Source of the DNA: Capnocytophaga bilenii
GTDB taxonomy: Bacteria > Bacteroidota > Bacteroidia > Flavobacteriales > Flavobacteriaceae
NCBI RefSeq assembly: GCF_017565765.1
Contig: NZ_JAGDYP010000003.1
Coordinates: forward strand, 124,001 to 188,000
Length of the DNA: 64,000 bases
Reading direction: 5' to 3'
Shown here piece by piece: positions 45,797-54,059 of this stretch. Position 1 is the first letter of the stretch, and each line of letters opens with the position of its first letter. Under the pieces are notes generated by a model. It did not search any database. It was not told where the DNA came from and worked only from the letters and a program-made list of their open reading frames with translations. Both the position numbers and the translations under genes were made by a program.

Positions 45797-46279
45797 TTAT
45801 TTCCTATTTTCAGCTTCTTCAGCTTCCACTTCGCGCCGCAAGAGAGAGTCTTGGGCACTAGGAGTTACTCGGTAAGCTTTAGGGTCGTATTTAGGGTCGC
45901 TGATGTGAAAACTCGCAGTATCTTTAGAATGAGCTTCAGGTTTTATATCCCCCACCAATACCTTCTTTAGCGAAGCAAGATACTTATCGTTATCCTGCAT
46001 CTTCTTTTCCAATGAATCCAACTTGAAAAGCAAATTTAGGGTTTCACGCTTGTTTTCTACTACCGAATAACCTAAAATATATTGTCGCAGCGGACTATAA
46101 ATAATAAATAAAGTTGTGAAAGCAATGAGTATTATCGCAAATAATGAGCCAAATACAAATATATTTAGCCTACTTAGCCTAAATGAACTCTTCTCTTCAT
46201 AAGTGCTATCGTCCATCACTATCAGCCTATATTTACTAAGCCATTTCTCTTTCCAATATTCCTTTGTAAGTAACTTCAT
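45797..46279 (-). CDS. Membrane protein, peptidase-less M23-like N-terminus
   Basis: A 160-residue inner-membrane protein: cytoplasmic basic N-terminus (KYRLIVMDDSTYEEKSSFRL), one membrane helix (IFVFGSLFAIILIAFTTLFI), then a periplasmic coiled coil (about 75-115). This layout matches the N-terminal half of flavobacterial M23 metallopeptidases, but the chain stops where the peptidase domain would begin and no LytM motif follows. It might act as a regulatory partner rather than an enzyme. Confidence 0.65.
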   Translation of the reverse strand: MKLLTKEYWKEKWLSKYRLIVMDDSTYEEKSSFRLSRLNIFVFGSLFAIILIAFTTLFIIYSPLRQYILGYSVVENKRETLNLLFKLDSLEKKMQDNDKYLASLKKVLVGDIKPEAHSKDTASFHISDPKYDPKAYRVTPSAQDSLLRREVEAEEAENRK

Positions 46280-46301
46280 TTTATAGTCTTGCTAGTATCG
46301 G

Positions 46302-46538
46302 TTAAACACTTATTACCTGTTCTATTTGAGGCGCAAATTCCTTTACAGTCATTTCAACACCACTCTTTAGGGTAAGCTGATTTACAGCACAATTCATACA
46401 AGTACCCTCTAAGCGCACTTTTACTATGCGACCATCTTCAATATCCACCAAAGATATATCCCCCCCGTCATTTTGCAAATAAGGGCGTATTTCAGCCAAA
46501 GCCTTTAATACTTGTTCTTTTAATTCTTCTGAACTCAT
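46302..46538 (-). CDS. NifU C-terminal domain protein
   Basis: A 78-residue Fe-S scaffold of the NifU-like/Nfu type: LRPYLQNDGGDISLVDIE-like ALAEIRPYLQNDGGDISL and RLEGTCMNCAVNQLTLKSGV with the CxxC that holds a [4Fe-4S] cluster. Probably delivers clusters. The Mrp-type Fe-S carrier gene is nearby on the same strand, separated by a toxin-antitoxin relic. Confidence 0.92.
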   Translation of the reverse strand: MSSEELKEQVLKALAEIRPYLQNDGGDISLVDIEDGRIVKVRLEGTCMNCAVNQLTLKSGVEMTVKEFAPQIEQVISV

Positions 46539-46553
46539 TAATTCCTTTTATTA

Positions 46554-46660
46554 TTAAAAATCATCGTCTAAATCCAACTTATCAGGATCGTTTCTATTAT
46601 CCCAAAAAGCAATGAAACGAATTTCTTTATGTTCTTCAATTAGTTTATATTCATGCCACT
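46554..46660 (-). pseudogene. RelE/ParE-type toxin relic, last 35 codons
   Basis: A minus-strand frame encodes EEWHEYKLIEEHKEIRFIAF and WDNRNDPDKLDLDDDF before TAA, the typical C-terminus of a RelE-like toxin. The front is missing; the frame overlaps, out of phase, the 3' end of the antitoxin gene, as if a deletion had joined antitoxin to toxin tail. Confidence 0.6.
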
Positions 46661-46822
46661 CTTCTGTTTCTCCCATTGTGCTATAAGCTCTTTAGCGCTC
46701 TTCATAACCCTATCGTGAGGTACAAAAGCACCTCTTTTTTCATCTTCTAAGCCCTCTTTGATAGCTTTTAAAGCTCCTTTTGTTATTTTTTGGGTTTCTA
46801 CAATAAGTGTTTCCATTTGCAA
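46640..46822 (-). CDS. Orphan antitoxin-like small protein
   Basis: A 60-residue acidic/basic protein, METLIVETQKITKGALKAIK..., with a C-terminal FVPHDRVMKSAKELIAQWEK that resembles antitoxins of RelB/DinJ-like pairs. Its final residues (SGMNIN) come from DNA of the toxin relic that it runs into. Without the toxin it may be a leftover or an anti-addiction remnant. The ATG two codons in is an alternative start. Confidence 0.55.
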   Translation of the reverse strand: MQMETLIVETQKITKGALKAIKEGLEDEKRGAFVPHDRVMKSAKELIAQWEKQKSGMNIN

Positions 46823-46827
46823 ATTAT

Positions 46828-47946
46828 TTATGAACTACACCCAGCCGTAGTAGTGATTCTAATAGCCTCCGAAGGCGGCAAGCTCTCATTGCGTTCCACA
46901 ACAGCCCTCACCACGTTCTGTGCCAAAGCCTTAAAAGCGATTGCTTGCGGACTGTCTTCTTGCAAAGCAATAGGTCTACCGTTATCACCCGCCTCGCGAA
47001 TACCCTGTACAAGAGGTATTTCACCCAAGAAAGGAATGTTTAGGTCAGTAGCAAGATTTTTAGCACCTTCTTTGCCAAAGATGTAGTATTTATTGTTAGG
47101 TAACTCTTCCGGAGTAAAGTAAGCCATATTTTCAACAATACCCAGTACAGGTACGTTGATACTTTCTTGTTGAAACATCGCCACACCCCGCCTTGCATCA
47201 GCAAGAGCCACTTTTTGTGGCGTACTTACTATGACAGCACCCGTAATAGGCAGCGCTTGCATTAGGCTCAAGTGAATATCACCCGTTCCAGGAGGCAAGT
47301 CAATAAGCAGAAAGTCCAGTTCACCCCAATAAGCATCAAAAATCATTTGGTTCAAAGCCTTTGAAGCCATTGCACCACGCCATATTACCGCCTGATTAGC
47401 ATTCGTAAAAAAACCTATTGAAAGCATTTTTACACCGTAATTTTCAATAGGCTTCATAAACGATTGCCCCGCAATAGTAATCGATTCAGGGCGTTCGCCA
47501 GCAACATCAAACATTATAGGCATCGACGGACCATAAATATCCGCATCCAGTAAGCCCACTTTGAAACCCATTTTAGCCAAAGTCGTTGCCAAGTTAGCCG
47601 TTACCGTACTTTTGCCCACGCCCCCTTTGCCCGAAGCAATAGCGATACAATTTTGTATACCAGGGATAGCCTTACCTTTCACCTCAGGCACTTCAGGCAC
47701 AACAACTTTCACGTTTACAACAACTTTCGCCTTTTCGTGTACTTCAGCGTGAATCGCCTTCATTATTTCCACTTCAGTGCGTTTTTTGGCTTGCATACTA
47801 GGGTTGCCGATAACCACATCCACTACCACTTCGTCGCCAAAGATTACAATATTTTGAACAGCACCACTATCAACCATATTTTTCCCATCACCAGGTACTG
47901 TAATTTTAGTAAGTGCTTGTAAAACATCTTTTTTCTGGATAGTCAT
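46828..47946 (-). CDS. mrp: Mrp/NBP35 family Fe-S carrier ATPase
   Basis: A 372-residue P-loop ATPase. An N-terminal MIP18/DUF59 domain (to about 95: DVLQALTKITVPGDGKNMVDSG) is followed by the deviant Walker A ASGKGGVGKSTVTANLA, LLDADIYGPSMPIMF and DLPPGTGDIHLSL. The family transfers Fe-S clusters. The usual C-terminal CxxC lies outside view; the chain ends TTTAGCSS. Its gene is close to the NifU-domain gene. Confidence 0.92.
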   Translation of the reverse strand: MTIQKKDVLQALTKITVPGDGKNMVDSGAVQNIVIFGDEVVVDVVIGNPSMQAKKRTEVEIMKAIHAEVHEKAKVVVNVKVVVPEVPEVKGKAIPGIQNCIAIASGKGGVGKSTVTANLATTLAKMGFKVGLLDADIYGPSMPIMFDVAGERPESITIAGQSFMKPIENYGVKMLSIGFFTNANQAVIWRGAMASKALNQMIFDAYWGELDFLLIDLPPGTGDIHLSLMQALPITGAVIVSTPQKVALADARRGVAMFQQESINVPVLGIVENMAYFTPEELPNNKYYIFGKEGAKNLATDLNIPFLGEIPLVQGIREAGDNGRPIALQEDSPQAIAFKALAQNVVRAVVERNESLPPSEAIRITTTAGCSS

Positions 47947-48188
47947 TTTTTAATTATAAAATTATTATTAAATTTGATTTTGGGGCAAAGATACAAAATA
48001 ATGTTTAATAATCAATGATTAATGATTAATTCTTTACAGCCGCCAATTCCCCCGCTGTCGCGAGCTTGCAGCTCGTACCCAATTCAAAATTCAAAATTCA
48101 AAATTCAAAATTCAAAATTCAAAATGCGCTACACCCTTTGGCAAACTTTCAGAGTTTGTCAAAGTTTTTAGTGTAAACCTATTTCAGG
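47947..48188. repeat. Repeat edge: degenerate module A, AATTC tandem and MITE piece
   Basis: Holds a module A copy (ccccgctgtcgcgagcttgc at about 48052), a tandem of caaaattcaaaattc units (48082-48124) with 10-bp period, then part of the MITE interior (tttggcaaactttcagagtt at about 48135) and a 27-base piece, agtgtaaacctatttcagga and following, that also occurs at 25361. This is the low-coordinate edge of the array. Confidence 0.6.
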
Positions 48189-48296
48189 ATATGACATTTT
48201 TATCCTTCTGCTCACCTCTTCATATTGCCAGCCCATAAAGTCTTGGACAGAAATCTCCTTACCAGAGTCTTTAAGAACGTTAAAATCGTAGTTCAT
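48168..48296 (-). pseudogene. Short truncated ORF
   Basis: Minus-strand ATG at 48296 gives MNYDFNVLKDSGKEISVQDF and MGWQYEEVSRRIKMSY, then enters the repeated agtgtaaacctattt segment and stops. It looks like a gene start cut by a mobile-element end. Family unknown. Confidence 0.4.
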
Positions 48297-48362
48297 CGTA
48301 AAAAGTTCCCTGCGATTCTTTTTCAGTTTATAGGAATTTCTATAGTTGTCATTTGTTGATAT

Positions 48363-48860
48363 TTAATTCTTATCCGCAAAAGGCGCTAACAGTTGTTTTA
48401 TCTCTTCCTTTATGGTTGCGTTATCTGCATTAGCAGCTTGTTCTTCTATAGGCTCAAAGTAGTAAAGGTCGTTTAGAATCCCATATATAGCTATAGCACG
48501 CAGACTGCTAGGTTCAGAGTTTTGGTACAATTGCACCAAAAAAGCAATTGCCCACTTATATGCCACACAATACATACCACTATGGTTATTACCTATAGCA
48601 CTTATAAAAGCCTCTGCAAGGGCATTCCCTTCTTGCGAATTAATATTAATAATTTCCTCTAACAGATTAATAACTTGGGGTTCTCCCTCCAATGTATACT
48701 TCTCACAGAACGACAATTGCATTTTCAGCACTCTTTTAAGGCGTGTTTCTTCCTTTTTAGCCTCATTAATATAGTTTACCCACTCTTTTTGATGAGAAAT
48801 AGGTAAAGAAATGAAGTGCTTTTTTACATTTTCACTTAACAAAGGCGTTATATCTACCAT
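48363..48860 (-). CDS. YdeI-like protein, possible immunity factor
   Basis: A 165-residue helical protein. ISHQKEWVNYINEAKKEETR resembles the C-terminal helix of YdeI/bacteriocin-protection proteins; the rest forms HEAT-like helices (GNALAEAFISAIGNNHSG, YCVAYKWAIAFLVQLYQNSE). It is placed at the start of the immunity-gene array and on the same strand, so an immunity role is reasonable but not shown. Confidence 0.55.
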   Translation of the reverse strand: MVDITPLLSENVKKHFISLPISHQKEWVNYINEAKKEETRLKRVLKMQLSFCEKYTLEGEPQVINLLEEIININSQEGNALAEAFISAIGNNHSGMYCVAYKWAIAFLVQLYQNSEPSSLRAIAIYGILNDLYYFEPIEEQAANADNATIKEEIKQLLAPFADKN

Positions 48861-49065
48861 ACTTTATGTTGTTAAAAAAACTTTTTGATATTCTTTTTCA
48901 ATAAATCACCTAAAGATTCTTATAGTCATTATTTTTTCGCTGATATGAACCTATCACTCTTGCCCTACCTCACCCTAATTGTAGTAAGCAAAATAAGACT
49001 TTGCCTCTTTTGTATATCACCAATGGGTAGGTTGTTGAAATAACAACTTATCAAATACTTTAGCA
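48861..49065. other. Gap between array genes
   Basis: About 200 AT-rich bases with no gene and no clear copy of modules A or B. Confidence 0.35.
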
Positions 49066-49662
49066 TTACATTTGCACTGCTTCATCAAGCCATTCAGTAA
49101 ACCAAGAGATGAAAGATACTCGTTCTCCTTTTTCATTCAATAGAGGTTTTAATCCTCCATAATCAATTCTTCCATCAAGCCACATATTGCCATACTCTTC
49201 ACCATTTACAACTAATAAATAAGTGGCTCCGTGCCCTATATGACAAATTTGCAAACAACCAGTGATATGATTAGTACTCATATACTTCTCTAATACTTCA
49301 TCATCAGGGCGTTCCCCCCCATCCCAGTCAATAGCATCAATCCATTCATCTTCATTCCATTTTTCATTATAAGCAAAAGGCTTAGATAGATTAATTGCAG
49401 GATTATCTCTAAGTTTAAAATCAAACATTGACTCTTGCAAAGAAAGTAATCCTTGCCTTGGTCCTATACATCCATTTCCTATTTTTATTATAAATTCTCT
49501 ATAATCTTTAGGAAGTATTATATTGTTCCTTTTTTCTATTTCAGAAACTTCTTCTTCTGAAATCGTAGGGTTTATAAATACTTCTTTAGGAACAATTGAT
49601 TTTAAAGTGTTTGGATGAGCTAATAAAAATAGCATCTTTTTTTTAATATCATCTATTTGCAT
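49066..49662 (-). CDS. SUKH (SMI1/KNR4) family immunity protein
   Basis: A 198-residue SUKH-superfamily protein: ISEEEVSEIEKRNNIILPKD and YREFIIKIGNGCIGP are the hallmark N-terminal motif, CLQICHIGHGATYLLVVNGE the central strand, and a C-terminal SFISWFTEWLDEAV. SUKH proteins neutralise nuclease and other polymorphic toxins. A toxin-tip frame (IIYKWEKGEKKYNGCK) ends 10 bp before its start, but no full toxin is present. Confidence 0.85.
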   Translation of the reverse strand: MQIDDIKKKMLFLLAHPNTLKSIVPKEVFINPTISEEEVSEIEKRNNIILPKDYREFIIKIGNGCIGPRQGLLSLQESMFDFKLRDNPAINLSKPFAYNEKWNEDEWIDAIDWDGGERPDDEVLEKYMSTNHITGCLQICHIGHGATYLLVVNGEEYGNMWLDGRIDYGGLKPLLNEKGERVSFISWFTEWLDEAVQM

Positions 49663-49672
49663 AATAATTTAT

Positions 49673-49722
49673 TTACAACCATTGTATTTCTTTTCTCCTT
49701 TTTCCCATTTATAGATAATCCC
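49673..49722 (-). pseudogene. Toxin C-terminal tip before SUKH gene
   Basis: Frame GIIYKWEKGEKKYNGCK then TAA lies between module A and the SUKH start. Lysine-rich, no start codon; reads as the last codons of a toxin. Confidence 0.5.
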
Positions 49723-50178
49723 CCCGCTGGCGCAAACTTGCAGCTCGTACCCAATTCAAAATTCACAATTCTCTCCCCGTCCTACTTGTCCCACAATTCA
49801 AAATTCAAAATTCACAATTCATAATTTGCCAATCCCCCTCGCACTATTTAGAGCGCATTATAGGCTTAAAAAACGCTTATCTCTATGGTGTATAAAGAAA
49901 AATAGCAGGGCAATTCTTTTGTATTATATTGATTAATAAGTTGTTGTGATTTTAACAACACATCTGATACATTACCAACATCGCGGTCTTTATAGGTATG
50001 GTCTATGATGTTGTACAAGCGGTAGTCTATGCCCCATTGGTATTCTTTCCAATAGATATTAGCCCCTTGTCCAATCTTTGGTTACTTGGTGGCGCATACA
50101 CCCCAAGCGGTCTCTTCGGGTTTTACACCTCCTGTAAGCTGTCGGTAGATTTCTAAACCTAACTTTTAACAACACATT
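49723..50178 (-). repeat. Array repeat unit (modules A and B plus long coding relic)
   Basis: Module A (ccgctggcgcaaacttgcag at about 49727), AATTC tandem, module B (cccctcgcactatttagagc at 49846 onward). On the minus strand the high-coordinate part still reads as protein: LGLEIYRQLTGGVKPEETAW..., a stop, then IYWKEYQWGIDYRLYNIIDH and YKDRDVGNVSDVLLKSQQLI. This is the longest surviving version of the coding relic behind module B. Confidence 0.75.
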
Positions 50179-50185
50179 TGAAACA

Positions 50186-50656
50186 TTACCCCTTTCCTAA
50201 CTTTATTTTCTTTCCTTTAATAGAGAAAGTTTTTTCTAAAGAAATATTAATCAATTGCTTTGAACTATCAATTATATATTGAGATAAATTATTATAATCA
50301 TTAAGATTGAATGGAACTACATAAGAATACTTTTCATTAACATTTTTAAAGAAAGCTTCTCTGACAGAAAAAATTCCATAAAAAATTTGGGTGTCATCAG
50401 GTATAGGAATAGACATATAAATAGCATATTCTTTATCAGAGGGATATATAGAGAGGCGCTTAGCAATACTCATTTTATCTGTCTTTTGTAAAAGAATATT
50501 AAATGACAAATTCCAGTCTCCAATAACATCAAAATTAACCTTATTTCTAATTGTTCCAATATATTCGTTCAGTATAGTATATACGAATTGAGCACTAATA
50601 ATTTCATATAGTTGAGGGATCTCAACAGTTACATAGATTTTAATATTTTTAGTCAT
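50186..50656 (-). CDS. Imm9-like immunity protein, copy 1
   Basis: A 156-residue soluble protein resembling the Imm9 family of polymorphic-toxin immunity proteins: YPSDKEYAIYMSIPIPDDTQ, YNNLSQYIIDSSKQLINISL and a lysine-rich end KGKKIKLGKG. A paralogue with the same phrases is at 53586. The stop TAA is formed by the first bases of module B (gggtaatgt). The toxin tip upstream also has a paralogue upstream of the second copy, so both halves of a toxin-immunity pair were duplicated. Confidence 0.7.
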   Translation of the reverse strand: MTKNIKIYVTVEIPQLYEIISAQFVYTILNEYIGTIRNKVNFDVIGDWNLSFNILLQKTDKMSIAKRLSIYPSDKEYAIYMSIPIPDDTQIFYGIFSVREAFFKNVNEKYSYVVPFNLNDYNNLSQYIIDSSKQLINISLEKTFSIKGKKIKLGKG

Positions 50657-50667
50657 AGCTAATTTAA

Positions 50668-50862
50668 TTAGTTACGACAAGAATTAACTTTATATCGATT
50701 ATCTTTTTCTCTATTATAAGGTAATTCATGTCCTTCATTTCTTAATCTTATAACTTCTGCAGCTTCCTTTTCTTTTATTTCACACTTAGTTATATTTTTA
50801 TAAGTTGCTACTACAATAGCTTGAGTATTTTTAAAATTAGCATCTTTTCTAACTGTTCTAGC
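50668..50862 (-). pseudogene. Toxin C-terminal tip before Imm9-like copy 1
   Basis: Frame open from module A: RTVRKDANFKNTQAIVVATY, EIKEKEAAEVIRLRNEGHEL, PYNREKDNRYKVNSCRN, TAA 11 bases before the immunity ATG. At about 65 codons it is the longest tip in the array and is similar to the tip at 54052 (ELPxNxEKDxRYK). Confidence 0.65.
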
Positions 50863-51119
50863 CCCCGCTGGCGCAAGCTTGTAGCTTGTCCCACAATTCA
50901 AAATTCAGAATTCAAAATTTATAATTTGCCAATTCCCCTCGCACTATTTAAAGCACTCTATAGGCTTAAAAAACGCTTATCTTTATGGTGGGTAAAGAAA
51001 AATAGATTTTGTTTTCTTTGTATTTTACTGATTGTAAGATTGTTGGAATTTTAACAACACATCTGATACATTACCTACATTACCGAATTTTAACAATATA
51101 TTTGATACATTACCGAATA
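50863..51119 (-). repeat. Array repeat unit
   Basis: Module A variant (cgctggcgcaagcttgtagc, about 50867) that lacks the decamer tandem, then module B from about 50933. The motif ggtaatgtatcagatgtg occurs in three short overlapping versions at 51055-51118, and the first supplies the stop of the gene at 51120. Confidence 0.7.
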
Positions 51120-51674
51120 TTACCTCCAAATAGAATATCCCTCTTCTGTAAAATTAAAACCTTTTAATTTTTTTTTGTCACAAATATCTTTAAATTCCTC
51201 AGAAACTATGATATATGAACTATGTTCTTTCATTCTTACAATAGAGTAAGGTTTTAATTCTTGTGGATTTATAAACCATTTTTTTATAGAATAGTACCCA
51301 TCGGAATCTATTTCAAAGATTGATTTCTCTTTGTCTAAACAAGGAACTACATGTAAAATATTCAATGCAAAAAACAGATCATTATTGTTTCCATTATTAT
51401 CTATTATATTAGTAGGAAAAAATTCAATTTCCATACTATCAGATAAATGTAAAAATAACTCTTTAAACTTATAACTTACAAGAGGAACTCCAATTGTAGG
51501 CAATATGTCAAATGTATTGATGTAATCATCTAATTTATCTACCTTAAAAACTAAAGGAATTTTAATATTTATTTTTTTTCCAGTGCGGAAGTCTAACCAA
51601 CTTATAGGATTTTGCTCTTCACTATAAGCAAAACTAATATCTCGTTTGTAAAAATGGGAAAGTTTATAATACAT
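51120..51674 (-). CDS. Imm11/DUF1629-like immunity protein
   Basis: A 184-residue protein: GVPLVSYKFKELFLHL, IEFFPTNI, LFFALNILHVVPCLDKEKS and SSYIIVSEEFKDICDKKKLK-GFNF follow the DUF1629/Imm11 pattern (two VS...L helices, a central lnv..v.d..S strand). It directly follows the Rhs tip with an AHH nuclease (46 bp), so it is most likely the immunity protein for that toxin. The stop is formed by the repeat (aggtaat). Confidence 0.65.
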   Translation of the reverse strand: MYYKLSHFYKRDISFAYSEEQNPISWLDFRTGKKINIKIPLVFKVDKLDDYINTFDILPTIGVPLVSYKFKELFLHLSDSMEIEFFPTNIIDNNGNNNDLFFALNILHVVPCLDKEKSIFEIDSDGYYSIKKWFINPQELKPYSIVRMKEHSSYIIVSEEFKDICDKKKLKGFNFTEEGYSIWR

Positions 51675-51720
51675 AAATTTTAATTATTTTTTTATGAATG
51701 ACATTTTATTTCACCTTTTC

Positions 51721-52419
51721 TCAAGGCTTTTCTTGTTTTTTTATTAATTCATTTATTTCATTGGCATAATCCTGTTGAGTCCAACTTTTCTTAGCATTCT
51801 TAGCTTTATCAGATATCTTATCCAATTCTTCTTGTATGTAGTCATTATAATCAGCATGTCCCTTATTCCAACCGTTATGAATACTTCTTGTTTTATGGAT
51901 TCCTTCTTCTTTAGGCAAGTATATTAAGTTATTGGAACTATTTACATCAAATCCAGCTGCTACTATTGCAGGATGTATAGATTTAGATTTTGGTATTATA
52001 TGATGTAACTGATAATCATCCATTTTAGGCATATTATCATAGTTCCATCCTCCTTTAGGCATAGTTTTTCTAAGTCCTAATAGATCTATATAATAGTTGT
52101 TATTTTTAACATAGCTATATATTTCCCATCCTCCTAACAGTCCAATAGGATCTTGGCTTATATACGCCCCCGTCTCAGGCGAATAATACCTAAACCTATT
52201 ATAACATAACCCCGTCTCAAAGTCATAATACTGCCCTTGGTAAAGAAATGGTATAAACGGGCGTACATCTTCACCTAAGGAGGACGCTTTAATTTCTCTT
52301 TTTACCCTGCCATATATGTCTAACTGTCGATTCCAAACCTCGTTACCCTCGCTGTCAATAGCAAGTATAGGCGTACCGAGATGGTCTGAGATAATGCTAT
52401 ACGCTTTGCCATTCACCAA
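51721..52419 (-). pseudogene. Rhs C-terminal fragment with AHH nuclease tip
   Basis: The frame holds the last Rhs repeats (ISDHLGTPILAIDSEGNEVW, YQGQYYDFETGLCYNRFRYY, SPETGAYISQDPIGLLGGW, the core-ending motif), followed by a toxin tip with LHHIIPKSKSIHPAIVAAGF, SNNLIYLP and HNGWNKGHADYNDYIQEEL, an AHH-type HNH nuclease. It begins only with a GTG inside Rhs repeats; upstream the frame (TTWVFEGFVPTAKLVNG) meets a stop and an inverted module A. So it is a displaced 3' end of an rhs gene without its own start or export domain. Confidence 0.8.
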
Positions 52420-52440
52420 CTTGGCGGTAGGAACAAAACC

Positions 52441-52511
52441 TTCAAAGACCCAAGTAGTAAGCTACAAGCTCTTAATATTATAGGCACGAGCTACAAGCTC
52501 GCGCCAGCGGA
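52441..52511 (+). repeat. Inverted module A remnant
   Basis: gagctacaagctcgcgccagcgga is the reverse complement of module A, with a further aagctacaagctctt. It marks the upstream break of the Rhs fragment; the opposite orientation suggests an inversion joint. Confidence 0.6.
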
Positions 52512-52514
52512 GTT

Positions 52515-53165
52515 TTAATTTAATAGTTGATATTTTTTCCATTCATTAGGAATATGTAAATCAAAATCAGGAATTGAAAGATGTATTACGTCAGGAAGAA
52601 GACATTGCTTAAATCTGCTTTCGTATTTATGTAAGTATGTAGGTCTTGTCATTCCCATTGAAGCTAAGTTACTTGAATATTGATTGGGTGGAAAATAAAC
52701 AAATACTTTTTGTTTGGCTTGCAATGCTAATTCTATTGCTGGAACCATATCGCTATCAGCAGAAACAACAATAGATACATCTGAATTTTTTTCATAGGCA
52801 TCAGCAACAATTTGAGTAGCAATTCTTACATCTGTTTCTTTTTCTTCGTGTGTATGAATAATATTCCCACAATTAAAACACGTAATTTCTTTTTTGAGAT
52901 ATTTTCCTAATATCAAATGAAATTTAGGATTCTCTTTATTAGCCTGAAAAAAGGCATTCTGTCTTCTGCTTTGTTCAATATCAGTTGATTTTGCAGAAAA
53001 ATATTTTACAGCTACTAATTCTTGGTTAGTTCTCATAAAACTTTCAAATAGTTTCACTATATCAAGCCAATAATATTTTCTCCATTTCAGTGATTGCTTC
53101 AATCCATAATAGAAATTAAATCCATCTACATACACAATCACTTTTTCTTTTTCTTTTGGTTCCAT
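52515..53165 (-). CDS. NYN domain protein (LabA-like putative RNase)
   Basis: A 216-residue PIN-like NYN domain protein: VIVYVDGFNFYYGLK with the first catalytic Asp, ETDVRIATQIVADAYEKNSD and VVSADSDMVPAIELALQA with the further metal-binding Asp residues. A CFNCGNIIHTHEEKETD insert adds a CxxC, possibly zinc-binding. Such proteins are nucleases acting on RNA. An upstream in-frame ATG at 53210 lies in the leader hairpin, so 53165 is preferred. It interrupts the array and has its own promoter. Confidence 0.85.
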   Translation of the reverse strand: MEPKEKEKVIVYVDGFNFYYGLKQSLKWRKYYWLDIVKLFESFMRTNQELVAVKYFSAKSTDIEQSRRQNAFFQANKENPKFHLILGKYLKKEITCFNCGNIIHTHEEKETDVRIATQIVADAYEKNSDVSIVVSADSDMVPAIELALQAKQKVFVYFPPNQYSSNLASMGMTRPTYLHKYESRFKQCLLPDVIHLSIPDFDLHIPNEWKKYQLLN

Positions 53166-53170
53166 CAAAA

Positions 53171-53255
53171 TAATAGTTAAAAAATAAGCCACCTCTAAAT
53201 GAGGTGGCAAGCCTTAGTATTTTCCACCTAAGGGGGATATTCTGCTGCAAAGATA
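53171..53255 (-). promoter_or_regulatory. NYN gene promoter and attenuator-like leader
   Basis: On the minus strand TATCTTTG (53255-53248) starts a leader with ccttag-...-ctaagg, then gccacctc-attta-gaggtggc (53188-53208) followed by ttatttttt, a terminator-like stem. The aggtgg of the first structure can pair with ccacct of the second, so two exclusive folds are possible. Confidence 0.5.
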
Positions 53256-53340
53256 TAAAATAATTTTTAAACAGCAAAAAAATATAGAAAAATAATTATC
53301 CCGCCAAATCCCTCCACAGCAACCACAATCGCCTGTGTGG

Positions 53341-53585
53341 CTCACACCCCCGCTGGCGCAAGTTTGCAGCTCGTGCCCAATTCACAATTCATAATTCTCT
53401 CCCCATCCTACCTGTCGCACCCGTCCCACAATTCATAATTCATAATTTGGCAATTCCCCTCGCACTATTTATAGTGCATTATAGGCTTAAAAAACGCTTA
53501 TCTCTATGGTGTATAAAAAAATAGTAGGGCAATTCTTTTGTATTTTACTAATTGTTGTTATAATTTTAACAACACATCTGAAACA
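53341..53585 (-). repeat. Array repeat unit
   Basis: Module A (ccgctggcgcaagtttgcag at about 53353), decamer/AATTC tandem, module B (53455-53585) ending ggtaatgtttcagatgtgtt on the minus strand, which supplies the stop of the next gene. Confidence 0.75.
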
Positions 53586-54059
53586 TTACCCATTATTTTT
53601 GTAACCTAACCTTTTCCCATTACATACAATACCTTTTGTGAAAGCCATATCAATTGCAAGTTTAGAATTCTCAAGAATGTATTCGTATAAATTATTGTAA
53701 ATCTTAAAATTAGGTTCTAGCACATAGAAATTCTTATCATTTAATGGTATATAAAATGCCTCATTCACTTTAGAAATTCCATATAGAGCCTCAGTATCAT
53801 TAGGAATTGTAACAGAAATAGAAAACTCAAATTCTTTATCTGAAGGATAACGTATTGCTCGTTTAAAAACTCCAATTCCATTTGTGTACCGAAAAGTTAC
53901 CCTAATCAGAAGCTTCCAATCTATTAGAACTTGAACGTTAACATAAGAAGCGGAGAAATTCACATAATCATTTAATCTTTGTCGTATAGAATTTATATCA
54001 ACATATTCATTAAGCTGAGGAATTTCAATCTGTAGAGAAACCCTAATTTTTTCATTCAT
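53586..54059 (-). CDS. Imm9-like immunity protein, copy 2
   Basis: A 157-residue paralogue of the gene at 50186: LQIEIPQLNEYVDINSIRQR, YPSDKEFEFSISVTIPNDTE, YNNLYEYILENSKLAIDMAF and a lysine-rich end. An ATG at 54080 exists, but the toxin-tip frame runs through it and ends on the ATG at 54059, so I use the latter. Stop formed by module B. Confidence 0.7.
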   Translation of the reverse strand: MNEKIRVSLQIEIPQLNEYVDINSIRQRLNDYVNFSASYVNVQVLIDWKLLIRVTFRYTNGIGVFKRAIRYPSDKEFEFSISVTIPNDTEALYGISKVNEAFYIPLNDKNFYVLEPNFKIYNNLYEYILENSKLAIDMAFTKGIVCNGKRLGYKNNG

